A DNA stretch of 64,000 nucleotides from Artocarpus heterophyllus (GCA_025403435.1 CM046330.1:22218239-22282238); one strand, 5' to 3'; positions 46,611 through 59,854 are shown, counted from the first letter of the stretch. Made by a program: numbers and translations. Notes: generated from the letters alone by a model not told the origin.

Positions 46611-48256
46611 TAATGATGGAAAAAAGAAGAAAACAACTTGGAATGGCTATTCCTCCCATGTGAAGAATGGATGATGATTAACTCATTTGATGGAAAAATC
46701 ATTTCATTTTAAATGACTATTCCTTTTCCAAAAACCAACCAAACATCAAGATGAAGCTTCATTCTTTTCATTTCCATTCCTTTCCCCTAAACCAAATAGA
46801 ACCTAAGCTAAAGGATAAGTGTAAATAGATGGGTATGAATACCAAAAGTCAAAAAGATAAACAGTATACAACATTCATCAATAATCATATTAGGGCAAGA
46901 AAGAAAGAAACAAGTCTCAACTCTATTAAAAATAAAAAGAAATAAAATAAAAAAGTAAGACCCTCTTGAATGTTATGTCATTCGTCCCGTGTATATTTGA
47001 ACAAAAGCATTAACATCCATCTAAATCACCTCCTACCTTCTAAGCAAAATGCAAATATATTATTTATAAGAATATTGGGAGAATAAGCTGGTTCTTTAGA
47101 GGTTACAATATGATGAACTTTTTGTTGAAGAATTTGTGTGTAGAATAAGAATTAAAGGTTAAGAAAATCTAGAAATAAGAATGTCTTTGAGGCGGATTGG
47201 AATTTTGTTTTAAATGTTATATTTGACCCTACTACTAAGTTTCTAATGGGTTTTAATAGCAAATTACTCCTAAGATACAACAAATTTTAAACATAATATC
47301 TAGCAATAATATTGTTTTTTAGAATAGGTGTCTTTTCATGAACTGGTGCAACCATTGTAATTCATGCAACCTTTCATGTAAAGTATCCTTTCGTGAAATA
47401 ATACAACTATTACAACAGATATGTCTATTGCTATAGGTATTTATGTTTGTATAAAAGCATACAATCAAACAATACAACGTTTTAAAACGATTTGAAAACA
47501 CACCTTTTAATATCAGCATTTTCAACTTGGTGTTGTGGCGCCATCTTTCCAACATTGCAATTATGTAGTGCTATTAAATCAATGTCATGGTGTCAGTGCC
47601 TATGTGACCTAACACCGAGGCTCTAGGTCCTCTATCCTGAAAGTGTAATTTGCATTGTCCCAACACTACGGCGCTATAAGCTAACTCTAAACATTTAGAA
47701 AATCATATTTTCTTATTCTCTTGTGTGATCTTTAACTTTATACATTTGAGAGACATATTATATCTCTCTTACAATTTCCTGCTAGATTGTAATCTTTCTC
47801 CATATTTAATAATGATAAACTCATACATACATAAAAGTATCTTTCAATTTAAACTTTCAATTATTAAATATGCTTCAAAGTATTCACAAACAATAGTGTG
47901 CTAAGTATTAAACCTTGTCTCTTAAGCAAACACTAGAAGTATATAACATATGAGCTATCTAAGATTTCAAATTATGTTTCAATCACTATTTTAGTCTTGT
48001 GCTCTATCTTGGATTTGTGAATATTTATAAGACTAAACCATAGTCTTATAGAAACGGCACCATAATTATATTCACTTAGGTGAAGTTTCAATTCATGACT
48101 CTAGCTACTTGAGAGTTGGAACTTTATTAAGAATATATACTCAACCTCAACACATAGCTATTTGCATCGAATATCTTTGAAGGCACAATTAAAACTTAGT
48201 GCCGAACCAATCATATAATAGTGACTTGTTCTTACCCTTTAAACTATGGAATATCG
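46611..48256. other. Unassigned DNA
   Basis: AT-rich, no coding similarity recognised. The part next to 48257 may be 3' non-coding DNA of the copia fragment at 48257-49335, but no polypurine tract or LTR end was confirmed. Confidence 0.35.
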
Positions 48257-49335
48257 GTACAACTATTACATCGTTGGGTTACCACCACCAATGATTCTTT
48301 CATAGAAAAGTTTCAATCTTATTCCACTAGATGTGTCTTGACTAAGTCTCTTGAAAGGCCTTTTGTCAAGAGATCTACTAAGTTTCTTATTCGTCTTATC
48401 ATAAACAACATTAATACGTGTATCTATTGTTATTTGTCTCAAAAAATCATGTCTCAAGCTAATATCTAGAATTTCTATTACACACTTTGTTACTTACGAC
48501 AATGTAGCTTCACTATTGTAGTACAAAAAAATTGATAGCATTGGTTGTGGCAACCCTCAACTCAATATCAAACAAAAAATTTCTCAACCACTCTGCTTCT
48601 TTGCCGGTAATAACAAGTGCTGTAAACTCAAGACTCTATAGTTGAATGAGTTATGCACATTTGTTTCTTGGAAGCCTCAGAAACGATTCCTCTTGCAATT
48701 GTAAAAATCCAACTAGATGTGAATTTGTTGTCACTTGCATTGGTCACCCTTCTAGTTCATGGGATAATCATTATAAAAAATCCCAAAATAATAGTTTTTT
48801 TTAGATAAGTAAATATCCTACCAATTACATTCCAATGTTCCATACTTGGGTTACTCATGAAACTTGACATTTCGTAAACAACAAAAGCAATATCTAGTTT
48901 TGTGCAATGCATAACATAGATTTGGCTACCAATCGTACTAACAAACTCTAGATGTGCCACCGCACTGCAAGAATTCTCTAGTAATTCAATACTAAAATCA
49001 AATAGGGTATTCGTTTCTTTAAACTTCAAATGATTGAATTTAAGAAGCATTTTCTTAATATAATGAGATTGACAAAATGAGTAACCCTCACTAGACTTCT
49101 TTACTTTTGCACCTAAGATAGTATCTTCCTCACCAAGATCCTTTATCTTAAATTATGAAGCTAGAATTATTACATTTATCTACATTGTTATGTTTAAAAC
49201 CATGAGACAATATAACATAATCAAATTTCTCATGTCACTATTTTAGTACTTGCTTTACTTCATAAAGCGACTTGATTAACTTGCAAATCTTTTTCTCATT
49301 TCTGGTAGCACAAACCTCTCGGGTTGTTGTAGATG
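48257..49335 (-). pseudogene. Copia RT and RNase H fragment (copia D)
   Basis: Minus strand: EKKICKLIKSLYEVKQ (near 49290), IKDLGEEDTILGAKVK (near 49130), SHYIKKMLLKFNHLKF, then IGSQIYVMHCTKLDIAFVVYE and MEHWNVIGRIFTYLKKT (near 48830), and a tail resembling the LTKGLS region of copia RNase H near 48360. Stops and frameshifts are frequent and the YVDD region is missing. It is a different copia lineage from families A, C and the short-LTR element. Confidence 0.8.
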
Positions 49336-50500
49336 TTGGATCTACAATTAAATATAAAAAAATTAGTAATAAATTTGATGTTTGCTATACACAAATTTGG
49401 GCCCTCAAACCACCATTGTTGGGATTTGTTTAGTTTCCGAGAATAAGATCAAAATAATTATAGCATGAAAATTAAATTGAAGCTATAAATAATTAAACAA
49501 TATAAAAAAATAAATGACACCGTATGCGAGATTTATAGTAGTTCGCTCTATAATGAGAGCTACGTCTACTGTTCTTCATTATAATGAATGGATTGACACA
49601 GATTACAAAGCACTTGAGAAATTTGATATGAAAACACTCGTAATTTATTCAGAGTTTTTGAAAGTTTTTCTCTGTGTATCTTAGTGAAGCCGCTACTACC
49701 CTTTATATATAGTGCTCCATGAGATCGTGGCTTCAATCTGATGGAAAGAGTAGGCATAATAGTGTTTATAGTAGCGAGACGTGTGTCGATTTTTAACAGG
49801 ACATAAACATCGGACTTTTTCCCATGTCCCATTTGATGGCTTAGTATGTATTTCTTTGTAACCACCAAGTTTCGTACATCGATTCCATTGAATCGACACT
49901 TGGCAAATTCATAACAATGGGAAATGCATAAATTCACATATAACAAAGTGAGTAGGAACTGCAATCAAATCATAACTACCAAATCAATCGATATCTCAAG
50001 TTGATTGTGCAATGAGCAAGTGATGCTTATATTAATATTGGTCTTGAATTGAACACTTCTGTCGGGCTTGATTCCCTCGGACCATAACTTGGATCCCTCA
50101 TTCTAGGCCTTCACTGAATGATTTGGGCTTGACCAAATCATACCTACTAGTTAGCCCTCCACTCTTTAGTCGATGTGGTAAATTACAAGAGTGAATTAGT
50201 CATTTCGAGCATGTCAAACCCCAATTTGATAATATGTTGCTTCCTTTGGACAAAACTTTACATTTACACCATAGTGGTCGCCCTACCTTAGGAAAATGAG
50301 AGCATTAATCACACATCACACATGGCACAATGTGATTAGATCATTTCAAAATATCCCTGCACCGCTGATGTCAACATCTAATTAAAAAGACAACGTCTCA
50401 GTTTGAGCGGGAAGTTGAGAAGGTATCTTGATATCATCCATTAAATCATTTCCTTGAAAACAAATCCAAGCCATTCATCATCATTTTAGACAAGATAAAG
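49336..50500. other. Unassigned DNA, possible LTR remnant
   Basis: No coding match. If the Tat-lineage element ended here, its 3' LTR should be in or left of this stretch, but no second copy exists in the window to test this. Confidence 0.3.
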
Positions 50501-50840
50501 GATCTTTCTCTCTTCGTTTCTTCATTTCACTCTCATTTCTTCTTCAAAGTTCCAACAATCCCTCTTGAGTTTTCTGAGCTTTCCAACTTATTTTTAAGCA
50601 AGGTTTCTCCCTTTTTCTTTATTTTCTTGTAATTTTCTTTCTGTAAATCTTGTTTTTTTGCAATTTCACGCACTTTGACACCATTTTTTCCTATTTTCTA
50701 AGAAAATTCGTAGCTTTTAGTGGTGCTTTGTTCCTAGGTGTTTTAGAACTTTTAGAACTCCTTTGGAATTTTTTGAATCTCAAATCCTTTGGTCCTTTCA
50801 TCTTTTTAGCCCTAGATTTCAAAATTTCGTTTGTCATCAA

Positions 50841-53041
50841 AATGTTTAAAAAAACCATCGATATAGGTCCAACCTCGAGCGAGAGTAGCAATCCCTACGG
50901 TAGCGATGACGAAAGGGATCCTTGAACAATCAAGACTCGAATAGGCTTCTCAAATTGGTAGGGTTTGAAGCAATAGCGAAGCAAAAAAGGGCACCATTGA
51001 AGTGAAGAAAAGAAATAGACCCGATGATCTTTCTAGTTGAGTTGAATAAAGCAAATTCCTCGAAAGGAGATATACAAATTGCCAGCCAAAGGGGTTTCTT
51101 TTTTTTGGTAAAAACCTAGAATTGATCCTTAAAAGTGAGGACCTATTGAAAATCCAGGTTAAATATAGCATTCCTTCTTCTAAAGAAATCTGACTCTCCT
51201 TTCCTAACAAGCAAGCAGATACTCAAAAGGATGGCTAGTTATGCATTTATACAAAATACTTGAGCTAGGACTTCAACTACAAATCCTTAAGTTTATTCTT
51301 GAAGTTGCATCTCACTTCCAAATTTCAGTAACACAACTTATGATGAATGGGATGTGACTACTTCTTGTTTTAATAGTACTTGTTGAGGAAGCAGATATCA
51401 ACTTCATAATAGCAGACTTCCTTTGTTGCTATTATTTAAAGCCTGATAATAAGAACAAGGGTCGCTTTTACTTTGTTTATCAGTAATCAAAGCGAATCAT
51501 CATCGATTTTGTTAATGTAGATAGGCAGTGGGAAGAAATATGTTTTTTTATATCCCTCAATTTCGATTCTATCGAACTGACCACTGAAATTCTATTTCCT
51601 TTTTCATTTATACATATTTGTAATTTTCGAACCCTACTTTGCTTGATGCAATCATTCCGACTAATCCTTATGTTTCTTCCTTGCTTTGTGGATTACGAGT
51701 TGAACCTTACCCCCAAGTGGAGAATGATTCCAAGAGAAGTGCAGCACTCTTACCTCTTTGGAAGGACAGACTTATGTAGAGGTATCACACTCTGATCGAG
51801 TTGGGAAATCATCCATTTGGAAAACTTTTAGAGAAATTCCAACATGTATCCCTTTTCATTTTCCTAATCGAGTTGATTGGATTTTTGTTTACTATGGTGT
51901 ACTTCAACGGCTATATCGTTCATCGAAATACATAAATCCTCTTTTTGGTGAAGATGTTGTACTTGCAGAAGCTACTATGTCATCGATAAAGGTTACACTT
52001 CCACCCATTGAAGAGGCATTAAAAAAAAAAAGCTATAGCTAAAGTAGGGCCTAGGGAAAAGAAGAAGAAGAAGAAGAGTGAGGCAAGCAAATCTGGTACC
52101 ATAGACACTCAAAAGACCCCTTTTCTGAAGCCAACGAACATTATGAATTTGCCTTCACTATCTCCTTTTGACATCCAGCCCCCAGCACCGAGGAAAACGA
52201 AAGCAGTCAAGCCCTTAAAAGAAGAAACCAATGTTGAATAAACAAATGAAAAGACATGATGTGTCTAAGCATACGAGTGTCTTGCAAGATAAGGAGTTAG
52301 CTCTAAAGGCTATAAAAAGCTTCAATATTTCCTCAAACAAAACAAAGTTTAGAGGGAAATCTTTCTTCTAGCTTCACAAGGAGTCTACAGTCCTCTTTGC
52401 CCAAGTAAAATCAAAGCAAGTCCTGCTTTGATTTAAGTTATTTTCATAATTAAATATTTAACCTTGTATTTCCTAAGCATTTCAGATGTATAACATCTTT
52501 ATGAACAAGGCCGAGTTCAAACATGACAGGCTTACCACACTTACAGTGACCTGGATGAGCAACTTTTAAGAAGGCTAAAGAGAAGAAGAAGGTGGCAGAA
52601 GCAAAGAAAAAGAAAGCACTGAAAGAGATAAACGAAGCTGTTGCTGCATTGGCTTCATCAAATGAAAAGGTTATTAACATGAGTAGCAACCTTCGGTTGA
52701 AAGAAAAAGAGCTCGATCAAGCTAAAAAGGAAGTTGAAGAGAAGGCTAGGGAAGTTGCAGTAATCAAGGAATAGCTCCTTGATGTTCATAGCTAGTCCAC
52801 CATTAGGGCAAGGCTTGAGCTGTTCAAAAAGTTCAAAGAGCATTGGGGTAAAAATTGGGATGTGGATGTCAAGATAGTAAAGCTAGAGGACCTACTAGCC
52901 CTTGATACTGACTTTAATGTTGAGGAGACTAATGCGGATGCAGCGGCTCCTGAGGTGGCTAAAAATGAGTCCTTGGAACTGAATAAAGATACCGCCATAC
53001 AGTCCCTAATTGGCAAGGGTACTTCCGATGTCACAAACTAG
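50841..53041 (+). pseudogene. Broken extra ORF, antisense to the Tat-lineage element
   Basis: Plus-strand coding remnants of unknown function. ATG at 50841 opens MFKKTIDIGPTSSESSNPY and ends at 50923; there is a coding patch at 51758-52042 (RVDWIFVYYGVLQRLYR, FGEDVVLAEATMSS), a Lys-rich stretch near 52055, and a charged coiled-coil-like part (52592-52774, LRLKEKELDQAKKEVEEKA) running to LIGKGTSDVTN and TAG at 53039. A CT-rich leader-like stretch (50500-50640) precedes it. It lies beyond the Tat integrase on the opposite strand, where extra ORFs are known in Tat elements; assignment to that class is inferred from position. Stops and frameshifts are many. Confidence 0.55.
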
Positions 53042-53389
53042 ATGCAACTTTTATAAAAAAATTTTGTATTATTTTTTTATGTCATACCTTATAATTTGGA
53101 AGTAATGAACATTTTCATTTTTTGTCCAATATTAAATTGAATCTCACTTTTATCTTTCACAATATTTGTTCTAGCATTGATCCCCCTTCGAAGTTTTATT
53201 CACTAATAATTAAACTTTGAATTCATTAGGATGTCACTCTGATCAATCAAATTCTAACAAGATGCGATAATACCAAATATCAAGATCAAATATGTTTGTT
53301 TAATACTTTACTTATCGTAATAAATGTACAATTCAAGTTAAACTAAATGTAGATGAGATTGATCTACAAACATAATTAAGCCATGAAGA

Positions 53390-53800
53390 CAGCTTGTCGA
53401 ATCAAATACCAGACATGTAGATAAAATCTAGTGTTGATGAGACATCGCCCCATATTCATGTTGAGTAGAAATGAACAGTGGATAAATAAATTGAACCCAA
53501 TGTTTGTAAGATGATACATCAAATCGAGCACTGGGTAAGTAGATCGAATCCAGTGTGTGATGGCAAGTCAAATCAAACACTAGATGAGTTGATCAAATCC
53601 AACGTTGATGAAATTAAGAGCCCTGAAAATGGTGAGGCCACAAAAATGACAAGTCAAATCGAACATTGGATGAGGAGATTGAATTCAGTGTTTATGAGAT
53701 TTGAGGCCATGAAAATGGCAAGGTCATAAACATGAAAAGTTGAATTGAACATTGGATAAGTTAATCAAATCCAATGTTGTTGAGATTAGAGGTCGGTCAT
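53390..53800. repeat. Degenerate tandem repeat, unit about 86 bp
   Basis: Five or six diverged units share words such as CAAATCGAACATTGGATGAG, GTTGATCAAATCCAA and GGCCATGAAAATGGCAAG. The best two start near 53563 and 53653. Two early units are shorter. The site is between the Tat integrase stop (54060) and the antisense ORF. Confidence 0.65.
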
Positions 53801-54059
53801 AGTGCATCTAGCAAAGTGGTTATTGTAATGATAGTGCTGCTGCACTCATTTATAGTCATGAGCTACCTATATACCTGTGTGTAAGGATTAAGCTACATGT
53901 AGTTCATTTTTACATGCCTAAGTTCCTTACAACCATTGCTAATGTGGCCGTTCGACTGATGCTTAGGAATTACGTTGATGGATATCCTACCGCGAAACAA
54001 GCCAAACAGTGTTATAAGAAACCTAAAAAATTAAAAGAAAATTATTTAGCTTTAACAAT

Positions 54060-55450
54060 TCAGTAAGACAAAGTACAATACTTCCTCAGATGATGGGCGT
54101 TCCATCTCTTGCTGATGATGGAGCCGTCAAGTTTCTCCAATTTGTAAACCTTGTCACATATAATACCTCAAATTCTATACGGATTTTCCCAGTTAGCAGC
54201 TAACTTTCTAGCATTCGCCTCTTTTGTATTCTGAAAAACTTTGTGCAACACAAGCTCTCTATCAGAATTCTTTTTATTTTTAACCTTGGTATTGTAGTAT
54301 CTCGCAATTGCTTGATGATATCGACCAAGGCAATAAAGAGTGTTTTCCCTTTTTTCATCGATCAAATCCAGTATATCCCTCATCATTTCTTAATTTCTCA
54401 TTTCATTGTGAAAGGAGTAATTGATTCGGAGGTCTCAAGTGACTACTTTGACTGGGATTTCTGCTTCAATGTTGTAAACAAGAGAAAGTGGGGAGTTGCC
54501 AGTTGCTCGCCATGAAGTCGTTCGGTAGGTCCATAGTACCATCAAGAGTTCTTCGAACTAGCAATCTTTGCTTGCTTCTAGCTTTTTTTCAAATTTTTGA
54601 CAATTGTTTGTTCGTTGCTTTAACTTGTCTGTTTCCTTATAGATACCTAGGAGTCAAGAAGCTCAAGATGATATCCCAATCTTGGCAGAATTTCTTGAAT
54701 GAAGCAGAGATGGATTGGGAGCCATTATCAGTGACAATCTCCTTGGGTTCTCCAAAATGGTAGATGGCGTTTCTCTAAATGAATGTTTCGACATCATGTT
54801 CCTTAATATCTGTAAAAACTTTAGCTTCGACTTATTTAGAGAAATAATCTTTGAGAAAAAGAAGATATTTCGTGTGCCTAGGGCCTGGCGAAAATGGTCT
54901 GACCATATCCATTGAATATTTCATGAATGGGTATGGCAAACTAATCGATGAAAGTTCTTCAGTGGGCTAGTAGATTTTTAGTGTGTATCTCTGGCAACTA
55001 TCACATTTTTTGGCAGTCTTCTAAGTCGCTCTGCATGGCGGGCCAATGATAACCTTGCCTTTTGATCTTGTTACACAGAGATTGTCCTCCCAAATGATTG
55101 TCGCAGGAGCCCTCGTGAACTTCTTAGATCACTCGCTTGGCTTTTTCTTTTCCTAGGCATCGAAGGTAAGGACCTTCAATCGATCATTTGTAAAGGTTCC
55201 CTTCTATCAAGCAATATCTTGTTGCTTAAAACTTGATTTTTCTCGCGACTTGCTTGTCTTTTAGGAGCCATTTATTGTTTATATACGTTTTGATTAGAGT
55301 CCTCCAGTCATCCTTGAGGTTGACATAGTTCACCTCTTCTGTCATTTGAATACTGGGCCACTTGATGTATTCTAGCGGAATGCATTTTACATCAAGTGGA
55401 ATGAATTTCTTTTCTTTCACTTCAATAGATGACCTAAGACTGGCGAGCAC
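54060..55450 (-). pseudogene. Tat-lineage integrase
   Basis: After a linker (ADVLASLRSS near 55445) come the zinc region (HEGSCDNHLGGQSLCNKIK, then GYHWPAMQSD, near 55000-55130), a badly damaged catalytic core, and the C-terminal part (54168-54386: LDLIDEKRENTLY, IARYYNTKVKNKK, NTKEANARKLAANWENPYRI). The frame ends WNAHHLRKYCTLSY with TGA at 54060-54062. The core has many frameshifts, so no DDE triad can be assigned safely. Confidence 0.85.
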
Positions 55451-56254
55451 ATCTGCTCTTACGTTTGGCTCATGTGGTATGTGCCTTACTTTAAACTGGT
55501 TGAACTAATGCTTCAATTTGTTAACAACCTGAGCCTTGTACTCTTTGAGGATTTGGTTGATGACCAAGGTTGAGTCACTTTCTACTATAAGCTTGGTAGC
55601 CCCTAGTGACTTGGCTAATCTTAAGCCGATGATCATGGCTTCATACTTTGCTACGTTATTGGTTACTCTAAAACGCAATCTGAAGCTTTATTCGATTTCC
55701 TCCAATGTTGGTGATCACAACAAGACTCTAACTACTAAACCTTTTTTATTGCTGGCACCATCCATTTGTATAGTCTACACCTTTGGCTCTTTATCGTTGT
55801 GCTCATATGTTAGTTCTATGACAAAATCAGCCAGCACTTGTGCTTTCAATATGATTCAAGGCTTGTACTTGAAATCAAATTCTATGAGTTCAACTGGCCA
55901 CTTCATCAATGTCCTTAAAATGTCTAGTTTGTGTAAAATAGCTCACATCAGGTACAACTAGAGTATTATGATTATATGGCCCTAAAAATACGGTCGTAGT
56001 TTACAAGTGGATATGACGAGTACAAGTGTGAGTTTTTCTATAATGGAGTACCTAATTTCTACATCAAGTAAGGTATGACTCATAAAGAACACCGGCTTTT
56101 GAATCGAGTCTTCCTCCCAGACTAGCGCATAACTGACTATGGTTTCTGAAACTGCCAAGTAGAGATATAGCGGTTCTCCATCTTTTGGTTTTGAGAGGAT
56201 CGGTAGGGTAAAAAGGTACTTCTTTAATTCTTGGAAGGCTTACTTGTAGCAATC
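55450..56254 (-). pseudogene. Tat-lineage RT end and RNase H
   Basis: From the solo LTR junction at 56254 downwards: FQELKKYL-like start, then PKDGEPLYLYLAVSE and VSYALVWEED (RT connection), SHTLLDVEIRYSIIEKL, MKWPVELIEFDFKYKP, then RNase H with IQMDGASNKKGL (near 55765), NNVAKYEAMIIGLRLAKSLG and VESDSTLVINQI. Scattered stops. Confidence 0.85.
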
Positions 56255-56259
56255 GCTCC
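56255..56259. other. Target-site duplication GCTCC (left copy)
   Basis: GCTCC before TGTAACACCC; its partner is at 58764-58768. Confidence 0.93.
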
Positions 56260-56467
56260 TGTAACACCCACCAATTTTGATGTAATAAATCATGTTAAGT
56301 TAGTAACGACGTTAAGTAAATTTTATTAATAATTTATGTTATATGTTATGATTTATGATCTTAATGTTACTAACTTTTTATTCTAAGAGTTATGACAGGT
56401 GACGATCGCATGGAATCGATGTGCTCAAGTATTCATGTTAATTTTAATGTATGGTATTTTAAGGACA

Positions 56468-56531
56468 GTTCGGCAGGCCGGACTTTAAAGTTTGGTAGGC
56501 CGAAAAGTCTGCCAAGAATCGGCAGGTCGAT
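56468..56531 (+). repeat. GC-rich palindrome cluster, U3 side of second solo LTR
   Basis: Three copies, the first being TTCGGCAGGCCGGAC near 56469; same LTR position as 28064-28180. Confidence 0.8.
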
Positions 56532-58018
56532 GACAGCTGACGAGCAGTCAGCAGAAATCTCTCCAAATTTATGGCTGAGATAATTACATTGATTAGGTGT
56601 TTAAATGAGATTAATTGGCATATTTATGGATTAATTTTCTCATTTAAGGAAATAAAATGTTTGACTTTGCATTGATTGGTATTGTTTTAAATGATTTCCT
56701 ATTTTTAGAGGGCAGAATATGGTAAGATGAGATGATTTGTTTGACTTTCCCCTTATTACTCTCCACTCTCCACGTGATGTGGCCTCTAATTAGTTAGAAA
56801 ATTCTGATAATAATGGAAAAGTCAGGCCATTTTTTTTGTGTACGTTACTCTCACTTCTTCTTTCACGATAATTTTGCTCTCTCTCTATTTTTTTCTTAGA
56901 CGTTTCCTCTCTCTCTTTCTCCTCTTCATGTTTTCTTCTTTGTCACTCTCTCAAATTTTTCCCTGCTATTATTTGTAAGAAATATTGAAATTTCTTTGGT
57001 TGAATTCGAAGGAGTTTGTGAAGAAATTTGTTTAAGGTAAGAATGTTTCTTTTTGGTGTTTCTGAAATGCATTTCTCCTCCTTAATTCGACTGCCATATC
57101 CTTGTCTAGGAATTTTATTTTGTTCTCAAAATTTTAATATGATGTTTATATATGTGTTATGTATCATTCCTCCAAGTTTCACATTATTTTGATATTTCTA
57201 TGAAAAGTTATGAATTTTCTTCTCTTTGCTACTCATAGTAAATTAATGCTGATTGTATATGTTGCACGAAAATGTGAGTTTTGTTCATAACATAAATGAA
57301 TGTTGATTTTCACAAAATTTGGCAAGAATGTTCATGTATATGTTATGTTATGGACTGTAAAGTTTGGTAATGATTTGATGAGTAAGTTATATGTTATGGA
57401 ATTTTAGTAAGACTAAGTCAAGAAACTGCTTTAACAGTAAAATGGGTGGACTTCTTGATTATGAGATGTTTTGTTAGATTAAATAAATTTATATGATGAT
57501 AATATATTTTTGTAGTTCTGTAATTATAAGTTAATAAGTTTTCGTGAGAATTTTAACGTTTAAATAATTTTTATTTTAATTACTGGAATATGAAAAATGC
57601 ATGCAACTCACAACTTATATATTTTGTTCACATTTTTTTATGAATGTTTTGGATTGTATGTAATCTTTATGATTAAAGAAAAATCATGATAATAGGTGTA
57701 TATGATATCTTTGTCCTGCCTATTTGGTGTTTTAATTTATGTGTGCATGTTGAGTTATTAAGTTTTAATTTGTGGAGGATAGAAATATATTGATGTTGAT
57801 ATTTTTGGTGATTATGGTCATGAAGGCATGTTATAAATTATGTTTTAAGAAATGAATGTATGTGTAATGTTTTATGGAATGGATGTATTATTCTATGAAT
57901 ATAAGTATTAATTTTTATTCTTAAATGAATAAATGGCATGAACACACTAAGGAACGAGCACATCGAGACTGTGGCGTCATCATCGACATATATAAGGTTA
58001 AGTAAGCCAGCTATAAAG

Positions 58019-58517
58019 GTAAGTACATTCTCACCTGCAATATGATATGTTTAAAAGGTTTGATGTTATGTTCATGATGATATTTATGATGATTTTATGA
58101 TGATTTCTATAAAGGATTTCTTATGAAAGATTTTCATGATTTAAAGTTATACATGTTTGATTATGGCAAATTTCAAAGCATGAAAGTTATGTATATATGT
58201 ATCACCTAATAAGTGTTGCACACCAATGTTATGATATGATATGATATGATCTCATGTTTGGTTTAGGATTAGCTACCCTTCTCCTCTCATGACTGCGCGC
58301 CTACGATGATGATTATGGTGCAACACTTGGGCCCCTAAGATAAAACGGAATAAGTTTTAATGTGGTCAATGTAATGAAAGATATATTTCTATGAAAATGT
58401 GCTTAATGCACTATTATGATATGATGATGATGATGATATTTATGAAATGTTTTTAAATTGTAAGAATTATATGTACTTACTAAGCATTAGTTTATTCAAG
58501 TTTATGTCATGTTGCAG
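58019..58517 (+). other. Intron-like unit in second solo LTR
   Basis: Donor AAG|GTAAGTACATTC at 58019 and acceptor GTTGCAG| at 58517, 499 nt apart. A donor-like AAG|GTAAGA also occurs at 57037. Confidence 0.4.
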
Positions 58518-58763
58518 ATAAGGGTAAGAAAGTCATGGACTAGATGGAGGGTATGGAAAGGCGTGTGAGCAAAGTACGATGAATTGTAACCGGAGGAACG
58601 CCAAGAAGAAACTTTTTATGATTTAAATCAAGTTTTACATTTTGGACATATTTATTTGTTAAGTTTTAAGAATACAAGAACTATGTTTATATTTAAAGTT
58701 CAAATAAGTATGTAATGTATGAATGTAATGATATCTGTAACGTCCGTAAGGGGGGGCGTTACA

Positions 58764-58768
58764 GCTCC
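58764..58768. other. Target-site duplication GCTCC (right copy)
   Basis: GCTCC after GTTACA; pairs with 56255-56259. Confidence 0.93.
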
Positions 58769-59854
58769 ATTCAAACTTTGTGTTCTTCTTCAACAACTAA
58801 AAGAATAGTGCACTTGTCCAATGAACGAGCTATAAACTGGTTGAGAGCCATGACTCATTTGGTCAACTTCTGAATTTCTCGCTTGCTTCATGGTGATGGC
58901 ATTAGTTGGAAAGCTTTTATTTGATCTAGATTTGTCTCAATCGCATGCTTTGTTACAAGATATCTAAGGAACATTCCACTGGTGCCCTAAAAGTACACTT
59001 CTCTGGGTTCAACTGTGTTATAATTCCTTAGCACGTCAAAGCATTTTTGTAAATGCTGCACATGAAGATGAGCCTGCAAAGATTTTACTAGCATGTCATC
59101 AATGAAAACTTCCATATTCTTACTAATTTGTTCCTCGAACATCTTGTTAATGAGTCTTTGATAGGTTACATTAGCATTCTTAAACCCAAAAAGCATGGCC
59201 TTGAAATCAAAAGTTCCATGTTTAATGAAGGCGGTAGTTTTCTCTTGATCTTTGGTATGCAACAAAATCTATTTGTAGCTAGAGATTGCATTGAGAAAAA
59301 TTAAGACTTTGTGGCCAGCGGTTGCATCTACAAGGTGGTCGATGTGAGATAATAGATAGTTGTCTTTTGGGTAGGTTTTATTCAAGTTTGTGAAGTCTAC
59401 GTACATTTGCAATTTCCAGATCTTCTTTCACACTATCACGACGTTCGTAAGCCAATTTGGGTACTAAACTGGTCGAATGAACCTTGCTTCTAACAAATGT
59501 CTGACTTCCTCTTTCACTATATTATTCTACTTGATCCCTAGTCATCTTTTTTTTTTACCATACAGATCGATGGTCTAGATCGACATTGATCGAGTAAGTG
59601 ACAATGCTTGGGTCGATCCTAGGCATATCTGCATGAAACCATGCAAGACAGCCTTTATTAGCCTTCAAGAAATCAACTATAGCAATTTTAGCTCTAGATC
59701 GAGTTGTGAGCTAATATTTACTATGCGTCGCTTGTTTTTGAGGACAATTTATACTTCATCCAATTCTTCAAGCTCTAGCTCCTTTTGCCCTTTAATACTA
59801 GACCCATTCGATGGGATCGTCTAAGGCTAGCTTTTTTCGAATTCAATGCCATTA
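58764..59854 (-). pseudogene. Tat-lineage reverse transcriptase
   Basis: Reads LFGFKNANVTYQRLINKMF, then MEVFIDDMLVKSLQAH (catalytic DD near 59095) and HLQKCFDVLRNYN. Upstream on the minus strand are the protease-RT spacer with VYIVLKNKRRIVNISSQL (near 59730) and KANKGCFAWFHADMPRIDP (near 59640). Downstream the part towards 58764 is frameshifted. The open stretch is 58987-59265. Confidence 0.88.

Larger units (their letters stand above)
56260..58763 (+). repeat. Tekay-family solo LTR, internally deleted
   Basis: 2504 bp, TGTAACACCCACC...GGCGTTACA with GCTCC on both sides. It aligns with 27817-30853, but about 0.5 kb including the U5-side palindrome cluster is missing near 58690, where the sequence jumps to the last ~75 bp. 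Confidence 0.95.

Noticed and set aside
49566..49964. 132-codon minus-strand open frame as a gene
   Set aside because: No recognisable motif and no start context; left as unassigned DNA.
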